NCBI RefSeq assembly: GCF_001269985.1
Contig: NZ_BBZB01000001.1
Location: forward strand, 2,852,001 to 2,916,000
Origin: Pseudoalteromonas sp. '520P1 No. 423'
GTDB lineage: Bacteria; Pseudomonadota; Gammaproteobacteria; Enterobacterales; Alteromonadaceae
Direction: 5' to 3'
Length of the DNA stretch: 64,000 nt
Program-made: the position numbers and the translations under genes
Notes under the pieces: model-generated
Told to the model about the DNA's origin: nothing
What the model saw: the letters and a program-made list of their open reading frames with translations, nothing else
The model's database searches: none
Shown here: positions 24,280 through 33,109 of the stretch, one piece after another
Numbering within the stretch: the stretch's first letter is position 1
How the letters are laid out: every line of letters starts with the position of its first letter

Positions 24280-24299
24280 TACTGTATATAAATACAGTT
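24280..24299 (+). promoter_or_regulatory. LexA (SOS) box in intI promoter
   Basis: CTGT-ATATAAAT-ACAG (24282-24297) matches the gammaproteobacterial LexA consensus almost fully. It ends 16 bases before the intI ATG, so it overlaps or adjoins the promoter. This is the usual arrangement for SOS-controlled integron integrases. Confidence 0.9.
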
Positions 24300-24314
24300 A
24301 AAGGCGTTTTCATA

Positions 24315-25535
24315 ATGTCAAAAAGTCCTTTTTTAGAATCGGTTCGAGATGAAATCAGGCTGCGTGGTTATAGTATTCGAACCGAGAAAAGTTATTTATA
24401 TTGGATCAAACAATTTATTTTATTTAATAATAAACGGCACCCTATGGATATGGGAAAAGAGGAAGTTAAAGGCTACCTATCATGGTTAGCTAGCTCTCAA
24501 AATGTAGCTAAAAACACACAGAAATCAGCACTAAATTCACTTATATTTTTATATGCTAAATGTCTTAAAATAAATTTAGGTGATTTAGGATTTACTTTAG
24601 CTACAAAACAAAGACATTTGCCTGTCGTACTTGACGATAAAGAAGTCTCGGCAATTTTGTCTTATATGAGAGGCTATGCAAAAACTGTTGTAGGGTTACT
24701 TTTTGGCAGCGGCTTACGTGTCAATGAATGTTTAAGGTTAAGAATTCAAGATATTGACTTTAATAACCTTTCAATAGTCGTCAGAGACGGTAAAGCAAAT
24801 AAAGATAGACAAACTATACTCGCTGAAACATCTGTAAAACCTTTACAACTACTAATTGATAAAGCAATAAAAACCCAGCGAGAAGATAACAAAATAGGCT
24901 GCGGACCTTCATTTCCATATGCTTTATCACGAAAATATCCGAACGCATTTAAAGATCCCGGTTGGATGTTTATACCCAAGCCACTTCAAGATGCAGGATT
25001 CAGTTGGATTTAGAAGCGCTTTAGGCAAGGCATTGATTGCAGAGAATGGTTATTCCCTTGTCAAAATCAATAACGCAGCATAAAGCGCTTCTAAACCAAC
25101 CCTGCGGGGACTTCTGAGCAAATCATGCTCGTTGTTCCATCTTCTTTTAAGGGAAAAACCATTAATACAAAGATGCGCCTAGATCACGAATTGCTCAGCA
25201 GTCCTGAAACTCGCATCTTGAAGTAGCTTGGGTATATATTCCCTTCATCTAATTTATGTGCTCACCCAGAAACAGGTGAATTGTGTCGTCACCATTTACA
25301 TGACAGCTGTATTCGAAAAGCATTACAACCCGCTGTGCGTAAAGCCAATATTCATAAAAAAGTTAATTGTCATACCTTTCGTCATTCTTTTGCAACACAT
25401 TTATTAAAGAGTGGTCGCGATATCCGTTCTATACAAGAGTTATTAGGCCATAACGATATATCAACCACTCAGATATATACCCATGTCATAGGCCAGCACT
25501 TTGCCGGGATCTCCAGTCCTCTAGATGACTTATAA
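24315..25535 (+). pseudogene. intI: Integron integrase, split by a MITE
   Basis: ATG 24315 (MSKSPFLESVRDEIRLRGYS) is preferred over 24252 because the LexA box lies between. The N-terminal core-binding domain and the first catalytic Arg (FGSGLRVNECLRLRI) are present up to DPGWMFI at 24972. A 262-bp MITE then brings a stop at 25011-25013. After it the frame continues [20 protein letters not shown], the integrase-specific region, then [12 protein letters not shown] with Hxx[15 protein letters not shown] with the nucleophile Tyr, and the end at 25535. Without the MITE and its TA duplication the gene codes for 318 residues, the normal IntI length. Confidence 0.92.
24973..25234. mobile_element. 262-bp MITE with TA duplication, inside intI
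   Basis: The 22-bp terminal inverted repeats start TACCCAAGC and differ at one base; TA is duplicated on both sides (24971-24972 and 25235-25236). Inside there is a second inverted pair (TTTAGAAGCGCTTTA and TAAAGCGCTTCTAAA). There is no gene. The TA target suggests mobilisation by an IS630/Tc1-mariner-like transposase that is not in this window. Confidence 0.85.
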
Positions 25536-25542
25536 AATAATA

Positions 25543-25572
25543 AAAAACCAGCTAAATATAGCTGGTTTTTTA
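25543..25572. terminator. Bidirectional terminator between intI and pfaD
   Basis: AAAAAACCAGCTA-AATA-TAGCTGGTTTTTT is a strong stem with A and T runs on each side. It serves both converging genes, intI and the pfa operon. Confidence 0.9.
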
Positions 25573-25596
25573 AATTGTAACTTTAATCTTTTTTAA

Positions 25597-27186
25597 CTAA
25601 TCATCTGTACGGTAACTTGCAAGATCGGTAGTGAGTGTTACACCTTGTGATTTAAGCATGTTCACACGTTGTAAATATGCTGCACCTTTTAGCATATGTA
25701 ATGCCACATCAACTGCACCACGACGTGTAAAGTCTTCTAAATATGTGCCTTTTACCCAGCTATTAAATGCGCCTAAACTTGGGCCTGCCCAAATTTGGTA
25801 ATCCATTTCGCGGCCTTTTTCACCAATATTCGACCAACGAGATGATAAACCTAAGTACCAACGGAAAATCAATGCCATTTTACGTTTAGGGCTGCTTTTT
25901 GCACGAGCTAACATTTCAGGGTCACGCTGTTGGAAAAATGACTCTGTTCCTGCCCAAACATCATCTAAATTAGAGCGAAAAATTTGTTTTTCGATTTTTA
26001 AACGCTCATCAACTGGAATATCTTCAATTGAGTCATAAGCTACATATAAGTCGTAAAGTTTTTTAGCGCGCATAGCAAACATAGAGCCGCGTTTTACAAC
26101 TTGCAGTTTTACGCCCATTTCAAACATATCTGCGGCTGGTGCCATAGTCACATCAGCCATTTCAACATTTGCTAATAATTTACGCGTATATTCAGAAGCA
26201 CCCGCCTCTACACATGCTTGGTTTACCGAGCCTAAAACAATATAGGCTGCACCCATATTAAATGCAGCAAGAGCTGCTTCAGGCGTACCAATACCACCGC
26301 CAGCACCTACGCGTAATGCGGGTGAGAAGTTATATTTAGCTTGCACTTCATCGCGCAGTGCAATGATAGTCGGTAATAAAGTTAAAAATGGACGATTATC
26401 GGTATGACCACCAGAATCGGCTTCAGCAGTAATATCATCAGCCATTGGCACCAATTGAGATAAATCAGCTTGTTCTTGAGTGATTTTGCCTTGTGCTAAT
26501 AGCTTATCTAGTAACTTTTTAGGGGCTGGCTCCATAAAGCGACGACCAACTTCTGTACGTGATACTTTTGCTATTACCTTGTGGCCAATATTCACAGAGC
26601 CATCTGTATTTTTAGATAAACCCGCAACTCGATACCAAACAATGTGCTCAGTTAAACCTAAGTAAGCTGACGCCTCTACAGTTTTAACACCTAATTTTAA
26701 AAAGCGCTCTACTGCACCACGTTCAAGTGCTTCCTCGCTCGGTGCATGAATTAAGTTTACAGCATATGGGCCATTTGGTAGCTCTGCTTGAATTCGCTTA
26801 ATTGACTCTTCTATTACATCAGGTACTAAACCTGCAGCACCAAATGAACATAAAAAGCCTGCTTTACCTAAAGCAACCACTAATTCTACTGATGCGATGC
26901 CATTTGCCATAGCGCCACCATGGTACGCGTATTTCACGCCATGCTGTTTTTTATAAGCATCATCGCCTAAATCTTCTGGGTTAAGCTTTTGTGCAAAAGC
27001 TAACACAGCTTCAGATCCTGACGCTGATATACTATTTGCTAAGCCTGCTTGTGCGCCATTTTTTGCTACATATACTGGATTAGTTAAATCCATTAAGGCT
27101 GTTTTTATGGCACTGCTTTGGGTTTGAATAGTTGAGTTATCAACTTTCCATGCCCAATCAATATTATTGTTATTTATATCTAACAT
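25597..27186 (-). CDS. pfaD: PfaD, PUFA synthase enoyl reductase
   Basis: This 529-residue protein is of the 2-nitropropane dioxygenase-like FMN-dependent TIM-barrel family. It provides the enoyl reductase step of the PUFA synthase. Visible marks are VKYAYHGGAMANGIASVELV, the FMN-binding GGIGTPEAALAAFNMGAAYI with VLGSVNQACVEAG, and the conserved C-terminal QIWAGPSLGAFNSWVKGTYL. The length is normal for PfaD. It is the last gene of the operon; 102 bp with a hairpin separate it from pfaC. The terminator lies just after it. Confidence 0.95.
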   Translation of the reverse strand: MLDINNNNIDWAWKVDNSTIQTQSSAIKTALMDLTNPVYVAKNGAQAGLANSISASGSEAVLAFAQKLNPEDLGDDAYKKQHGVKYAYHGGAMANGIASVELVVALGKAGFLCSFGAAGLVPDVIEESIKRIQAELPNGPYAVNLIHAPSEEALERGAVERFLKLGVKTVEASAYLGLTEHIVWYRVAGLSKNTDGSVNIGHKVIAKVSRTEVGRRFMEPAPKKLLDKLLAQGKITQEQADLSQLVPMADDITAEADSGGHTDNRPFLTLLPTIIALRDEVQAKYNFSPALRVGAGGGIGTPEAALAAFNMGAAYIVLGSVNQACVEAGASEYTRKLLANVEMADVTMAPAADMFEMGVKLQVVKRGSMFAMRAKKLYDLYVAYDSIEDIPVDERLKIEKQIFRSNLDDVWAGTESFFQQRDPEMLARAKSSPKRKMALIFRWYLGLSSRWSNIGEKGREMDYQIWAGPSLGAFNSWVKGTYLEDFTRRGAVDVALHMLKGAAYLQRVNMLKSQGVTLTTDLASYRTDD

Positions 27187-27212
27187 GTTTATTCCTAAAT
27201 CTTTTATTTGCT

Positions 27213-27236
27213 TTGCAAGGGTGTTACCCCTTGCAA
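27213..27236 (-). promoter_or_regulatory. Hairpin between pfaC and pfaD
   Basis: TTGCAAGGG and CCCTTGCAA form a stem of nine to ten pairs with a short loop, in the only sizeable gap of the operon. No T run follows on the minus strand, so it is not a classical terminator. It may be an mRNA processing or stability element setting pfaD levels. Confidence 0.5.
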
Positions 27237-27288
27237 CGCCACTAGCTATCTTAAACTGTGGCTTAAACTGAAATATGAAACCGCTCAG

Positions 27289-30200
27289 TTATGCTTCAAT
27301 GATTGACAGTACAATATCTTTTACTTCGTAGATACGTAAGCCATCTTTAGATAAATTAGCATCGCCCACTAAGCGTATTTCACCATCAGTTTTAATAATG
27401 TCAGTAATATGCACATCTAACGACATTTGTTTGTTGATAGGTGTAATTTGACCTCTGTACTTCCACTTAACTAATGTCGTAGGCGCAATAAACCTTGGGT
27501 TTGCAAAGCTTTTACCTAAATCTTTTTTAAGTGCATAAGTTTGCATTAATTCTATTATTGCTTCTACACCTAAAGAACCTGGCATTACCGGGTCTTGATG
27601 GAAGTGATAACGGAAGAACCAATCTGTTGCATCTATTTGGCGCTCACCATGCACATAAGCAACACTCGCTTTACCACCCCCTTCAACAATTGAAACCGTA
27701 TCAATAAAGTTCATTTGGCCACCCGCTAATTTATAATGCGGTTTACCTTGCGGTGCTTGATAAAGGGCTAAGTTTTTATTGGTTAAATCTAGTTTTTCAA
27801 TTTGTGATACGGGTATTTTATTATCTACAAACCAAGCATGAGTAATTTTACCATTATCAATACCTAACTGATTTGTTAACGCGTCGGCACCAAAGTAACC
27901 AAAAACAGCTGTGCCTTTATAAAACACTTCATCTTCAACTAAAAGCTCAAATGTAAAGCTTTGTACTATCATGCCACCGGCCATAGTGGTGCTTAATAAT
28001 ACTGATTTATTTACAATCGTTTTGCCACGTAAATCAATTTGCTTAACTAAATCACCACTTCCATCTAGGTTACGGAAAAACAGGTCTTTTTCAGGATATT
28101 TAAGCGTAGTGCCCATATAACCTGAAATAAAGCCGTTTGGTTGTAATGCAATTTCCATAATTAATGAATATGGCATCCAAGATTCATGACTATTTTTAAT
28201 AAAGTACCATGCGTCTTCAGGTACATAATACTCAGCAATACAGCTTGAAGGGTTTTTAAGATCTAATCGCTTACCCTTAACTTCAACAACTTGCGTTACT
28301 ACCTGCAAATCACCACAAGGCGTGCGTGGTGGAATACGGCCTTTATACACATCAAAGTCAGGGCCAAAACAATTAGAAATATTACCTGTTGCAAATTCAA
28401 ACATGTGCCAAGGTGTAAATGGTGCTTGGTTTGGCACGCGGTTTTGACCTGCCACAATTGGCGCTTCAAAATGTTGAATTGGTGTCACACCTTTTTCTTT
28501 TGGTGCAGTTAAATCAGACTCAACACGCATTAAGGGACGTTCAGGATTTTTAAAAGGGTTTACGCCTCTTTCATCTAATTGGCTTTCATCAACCGAGAGA
28601 GGTTTAGCCACTTCAACACGTGTAGGTTTCACTTCAAGTAACTGTGTATTATCAGGTAAAGTCACTGGGTAAGGAGAGTTTTCATCTTGCTCTGTGATCA
28701 TCACACATAAATTTTTGAAATCTACTACCACTTTGCCATCAAGAATAATATCTATGTTCGCTTTCATAAACGGGTATGGTTCCATGCCCATTTCTGTTAC
28801 TTCCATGCGATAAGTCAGAGTATTGTGTTGCGGTATCACTTGGCCACGACAACGTACCGTTTGTGACATACCTGGCATAGGCTGAAAACGTGCATTATTT
28901 ACATTAATATGCATGCCTAATTTCAGCATAAAGAACATAGCCATTTGACCACAACCTTCACTCATTAAAGAGCCAGCCATTACTTGATCGTCTTTAAAAT
29001 GACACGGGAAATACCAATGTTCTGGATCTAAATCTTTTTGACCTTCAAGTAAACCTAAACCCCAATGACCGCCATGGGTATCAATTTTTGTAATACGTTC
29101 AATCATTAAGAATTTTTCTGATGAGAATTTCAACGATGGATTACGACCACCTTGGTCATAATTATCACCAAAACACCCAGCAACATCACCATTAACCAGT
29201 TTCATCATTTCAGCGTAATCAAATGTCGCTTGGTTATTATGCATTAACGGCTCAAAGTACGACTTTGTAGCATTGGCTAATTGTGCTTTATCTTTATCGT
29301 TATGTATTACACCTTTGCCGTCAGCAAGTTCTTCATCAGTAAAGAAGCCTGCACAACCATTACGCATAATAAGTACTTTTTTGTCACCTACATAACAATC
29401 ATAGTGGAAGAAAAACAATAACTGGTCGCCGTTTTTAGCATACGAATCTATATGAATTTCGTAGCGTAATGTTTCACCACCAAAGGCCATTTCTTCTAAG
29501 AAAGTTAATTCACAATCTAATAAACGATAAACGCGTTCGCCTTTTGCTTCAAAATCAATACCGATATATGAAATTAATAATAAATCACATTGGCCAGATT
29601 CAACCGATACTGACCAAGGGATTTGGCCATCAATTAAAAATGGTGCATCTGTCGGAATATCATATTCAGTACACATATATGATTTTTTATATTCGTTTAC
29701 TTTTGCATCTAGCTCAGTAACACGACTTACTAATAAATAATCTGTAGTAGGTAGGCGTACGCGGCGAGAATAGTTATCGATAATGTCGTATTCGCTACCA
29801 AATACTTTGCCGATATCGCCTTCTGCAAATTCAACTAAATCAGCTGTATCCCAAATAATATTGTTAGGTTGATTGAAACGCTCTTGAAGTTGTAATGGCG
29901 GATAACTGTAACCCGCAGGACCTTTTATTTGAAAACCAGACGCAACTTCTTGCGCAACAGGTGCTAATGGCGCTTGCTCTGATACAACTGATAAAACCGG
30001 CTTTTTAGCAACCGTATTAACTTGGCCGCCTGAAGCTAGTTTTGCCTGTATTTCTACTAATTGAGAAATATGCTGCTGCGCTGCTTGGCGAGTTTTTAAA
30101 AATGCTTCATGAGTCGCTGATTGCTGGTAAATTTCTTTACTTGCTTTACTACTCACGTTTACTGTATTTGCAATTTTTTTCGTATTTGATTGAGTACTTT

Positions 30201-33099
30201 TCACAGTTGCTCCAACGTTAGCAGTTTGTGCAATAACAAGTTTAATTTCTGCAACTGCTTTAATCGTATTTATCTGCTTAGGGGGTAAATTACTAATATC
30301 TACAGGGCATAAAATCGGTGCCAATGTTTTAGTAATAAGATTCTGTTTTATTTGTGCAATAACAGCCGAATCATGTGATGTAATTGACTCAGCAATTTTT
30401 TGACCGCCTAAGCTAATTTTTTTAATCAACTGAGGGCGTTTTTTAACAGGCGCTACGGCACTGCTTTGATAAGGTGTATTTGTACCAGATAACACTAAGT
30501 GTGCACTAGTTGCATCTCTGCCTAGGCCACTAATTGCAATATGTGATGAACCTTGCTTATCTAAAACAAGTGCTGATTTAATAATACTGGCAACACCTGA
30601 AGCATTAAAAGTATGACCAACATTAGACTTAACACTACTAATATTATTGCCGGCGACTTGTGTTGCATAAAGTGAATTAAAAGCAGCTTGCTCTGCGTTA
30701 TCTTCAGCTATAAAACCACTAGCATGCGCTTCTACTTTAGAGATCTCTGATGCAGATACATTAGCAGCTTTAAGTGCTTTTTGTGCTGCGATACGTACTG
30801 CGTTTTCATCAACACCCGCAGCAAAACCAATACCATCAATTGTTGCGTATGTATTTTGTGCATTCACTTTTGATTGTGGTTTAACTACAAAGGCACCAGC
30901 GCCTTCACCGACTAACCAATGATTTTTATCAGCGTTTCCGGCTTTCGAAACCGGACCGTAATGTTGGCGTAAGGTAATATTTTCAGCAGAGCCTGCTAAA
31001 TCAACACTTGCAATAATAACAGCATCAATATCACTGGTTTGAAATAAGTTTTGTGCGAGTTCAACACAACGATATACGGAGTTTTCTTCAGCAGATAACG
31101 TAAATGCCGGACCAGAAAAATCCCATAAAGCCGAGATACGTGACGCCATAATATTACCAATGAAGCTGGTATATTGGTTAAGCTGTGCAGCAAATGCCAC
31201 ACCATCTTTGGCGATATTAGTCAGTTCAGTCTGTTGCTCTGATGTAAGCTCAATACCTTGCTGTTTTAAACTGGTTTCAATTTGCGTTGTTAAATTTACA
31301 CGACCGCGATATTGGTGTAATTCAAGCTCAACACCCATCGCTACTATAACTGCAACATTTGAGCCTATCTCCAGCCCTGCATCTTTAGCTGCATTATCAG
31401 CCACTTTCATCATCATAAGTTGCTGTGGAATTAAACAGTCTTGCTCATTTGGCGGCACTTTAAAGCGTAAAAAGTCAATATCAAAGTCTTCAACGTAACC
31501 ACCGATTGGCGCTTTTTCTAATTGTAATGCTTGCATTACTTGGTTATCAGTTTCGATACCTTTCCAGCGATTTGTAGGTAATTCTCTAAATGTATTGCTC
31601 TTAGATTCAATGACTTTTCTAAATTCAGTTAGATTTTGAGCATGACCAAAATGTGCATCCATACCAACAATGGCTAATGGCTCACTCTTTTTAGCGACCT
31701 CGTTAATAGCCTCTAAAACTTGAGTGGGCTCTTGTAAAACTAAGTGGGCATTTGCACCACCAAAACCAAATACACTGACACCCGCTGTTCTTGGCTTTTG
31801 TGCACCATTGACCAGCGTATCTGGCCAAGGCGTTAATTCACTTGGCATCTGTTCGCCAGTTAAATAACCATTTTTAGAGCTAAGTGGTTCATTTAAATTG
31901 ATTGTGGCAGGAATTTGCTTTTTATTAAGCGCCCAAATTGCTTTGGTCATGCCCGGCATACCTGCAGCCGTTAATAAATGGCCCAAATTAGATTTAACAG
32001 AACCTAACAGCGGTTTATTATCATAACGACTAAAAAATGTATCCATTGAGCCTAATTCAACTTTGTCACCTTTTGGTGTGCCCGTTGCGTGACATTCAAT
32101 GTAATCAACATCTTTTGGGTTAACGTCGGCATTTTGATATGCGCGTTCATATACTAACACTTGGCCTTTGGTATTAGGGCTTAAAACAAACTCCCCTTTA
32201 CCATCGTTTGATAAACCACCGCCTTTAATAATGGCGTGAATTTTATCGCCATCACGTACCGCATCACTATGACGTTTTAATACCATCATGCCCGCGCCTT
32301 CACCAGCAAATAAGCCTTGTGAATTTTTATCAAACGGTGCATGTATGTTATTAGCCGGATATGCCTGAAATATAGAAAACCCCATATTTACAAACATAGG
32401 ATCGGAGCCTGATACTGCGCCCGCTAACATCATGTCAGCTTTGCCTGTATGTAAATAATCACACGCCAGTTTTACTGAATAACATGAAGAAGCACATGCT
32501 GCATCAAGTGCGAAGTGTGAGCCCCCTAGGCCCGCAGCTTGCGCTAATAACGCGGCAGGATAACCCGCAACTAATGCATTATCTGGATGCACATCAGCTT
32601 TTGGTTGGGTAAAGTGACTCAGTGAAAAATCTTTATGTACTGTTTGTTTTAACGCGTTATCAACTACTTGATGATATAACGGCATAAATAAATGATTTGA
32701 TGATTTCGTTGGAAAAGATAAGTTTCCTAAAATCAAACCACAGTTTTCAAGTACATTACTGCCCCAATAACCCGCATCTTTTAATGCTTGTTTGGTTACA
32801 TAAAGTGACCATTGGTTTAAGTCGTCTAATTGTTCTAAATATTGCGGGCTAAGTGGGCTGTTTTCTTGTAATACATCATCTGCATCAAAATTAAAGTCAC
32901 GTATGTAACCGCCATGAATACAATAGAACTTATCTGTATCGCCTTTGTTACCATAATATTTTGCTGGGTCTACACCCATTTGTTCGCTATTTGCTTTAGA
33001 GCGACAATCTTGTTGTTCTAGCAGCTTTTGCCAAAATTCTTCAGGTGCTTGTGAACCTGGGAATAAATTAGCAATACCTACTACTGCAATATTTTCCAT
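27289..33099 (-). CDS. pfaC: PfaC, PUFA synthase KS-CLF-DH-DH
   Basis: This 1936-residue multidomain synthase subunit comes in order. A ketosynthase (residues about 1-460) has the active Cys near 203 in LDAACASSCYSVK and His in ECHATGTPKGD and SVKSNLGHLLTAAG. A chain-length-factor-like KS (about 470-880) has the Cys replaced (FTLSAEENSVYRC near 668). A linker rich in Ala/Gln follows (about 890-1090), then two FabA-like hot-dog dehydratase regions with YFPCHFKDDQVMAGSL near 1366 and RYHFHQDPVMPGSL near 1833. It does chain extension and dehydration/isomerisation that places cis double bonds. It starts 10 bp after pfaB. Confidence 0.95.
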   Translation of the reverse strand: MENIAVVGIANLFPGSQAPEEFWQKLLEQQDCRSKANSEQMGVDPAKYYGNKGDTDKFYCIHGGYIRDFNFDADDVLQENSPLSPQYLEQLDDLNQWSLYVTKQALKDAGYWGSNVLENCGLILGNLSFPTKSSNHLFMPLYHQVVDNALKQTVHKDFSLSHFTQPKADVHPDNALVAGYPAALLAQAAGLGGSHFALDAACASSCYSVKLACDYLHTGKADMMLAGAVSGSDPMFVNMGFSIFQAYPANNIHAPFDKNSQGLFAGEGAGMMVLKRHSDAVRDGDKIHAIIKGGGLSNDGKGEFVLSPNTKGQVLVYERAYQNADVNPKDVDYIECHATGTPKGDKVELGSMDTFFSRYDNKPLLGSVKSNLGHLLTAAGMPGMTKAIWALNKKQIPATINLNEPLSSKNGYLTGEQMPSELTPWPDTLVNGAQKPRTAGVSVFGFGGANAHLVLQEPTQVLEAINEVAKKSEPLAIVGMDAHFGHAQNLTEFRKVIESKSNTFRELPTNRWKGIETDNQVMQALQLEKAPIGGYVEDFDIDFLRFKVPPNEQDCLIPQQLMMMKVADNAAKDAGLEIGSNVAVIVAMGVELELHQYRGRVNLTTQIETSLKQQGIELTSEQQTELTNIAKDGVAFAAQLNQYTSFIGNIMASRISALWDFSGPAFTLSAEENSVYRCVELAQNLFQTSDIDAVIIASVDLAGSAENITLRQHYGPVSKAGNADKNHWLVGEGAGAFVVKPQSKVNAQNTYATIDGIGFAAGVDENAVRIAAQKALKAANVSASEISKVEAHASGFIAEDNAEQAAFNSLYATQVAGNNISSVKSNVGHTFNASGVASIIKSALVLDKQGSSHIAISGLGRDATSAHLVLSGTNTPYQSSAVAPVKKRPQLIKKISLGGQKIAESITSHDSAVIAQIKQNLITKTLAPILCPVDISNLPPKQINTIKAVAEIKLVIAQTANVGATVKSTQSNTKKIANTVNVSSKASKEIYQQSATHEAFLKTRQAAQQHISQLVEIQAKLASGGQVNTVAKKPVLSVVSEQAPLAPVAQEVASGFQIKGPAGYSYPPLQLQERFNQPNNIIWDTADLVEFAEGDIGKVFGSEYDIIDNYSRRVRLPTTDYLLVSRVTELDAKVNEYKKSYMCTEYDIPTDAPFLIDGQIPWSVSVESGQCDLLLISYIGIDFEAKGERVYRLLDCELTFLEEMAFGGETLRYEIHIDSYAKNGDQLLFFFHYDCYVGDKKVLIMRNGCAGFFTDEELADGKGVIHNDKDKAQLANATKSYFEPLMHNNQATFDYAEMMKLVNGDVAGCFGDNYDQGGRNPSLKFSSEKFLMIERITKIDTHGGHWGLGLLEGQKDLDPEHWYFPCHFKDDQVMAGSLMSEGCGQMAMFFMLKLGMHINVNNARFQPMPGMSQTVRCRGQVIPQHNTLTYRMEVTEMGMEPYPFMKANIDIILDGKVVVDFKNLCVMITEQDENSPYPVTLPDNTQLLEVKPTRVEVAKPLSVDESQLDERGVNPFKNPERPLMRVESDLTAPKEKGVTPIQHFEAPIVAGQNRVPNQAPFTPWHMFEFATGNISNCFGPDFDVYKGRIPPRTPCGDLQVVTQVVEVKGKRLDLKNPSSCIAEYYVPEDAWYFIKNSHESWMPYSLIMEIALQPNGFISGYMGTTLKYPEKDLFFRNLDGSGDLVKQIDLRGKTIVNKSVLLSTTMAGGMIVQSFTFELLVEDEVFYKGTAVFGYFGADALTNQLGIDNGKITHAWFVDNKIPVSQIEKLDLTNKNLALYQAPQGKPHYKLAGGQMNFIDTVSIVEGGGKASVAYVHGERQIDATDWFFRYHFHQDPVMPGSLGVEAIIELMQTYALKKDLGKSFANPRFIAPTTLVKWKYRGQITPINKQMSLDVHITDIIKTDGEIRLVGDANLSKDGLRIYEVKDIVLSIIEA

Positions 33100-33109
33100 T
33101 GTTATTCTC

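Noticed and set aside
28291..31498. Several plus-strand ORFs inside pfaC
   Set aside because: They are antisense shadows of a long conserved gene and lack ribosome sites and family patterns.
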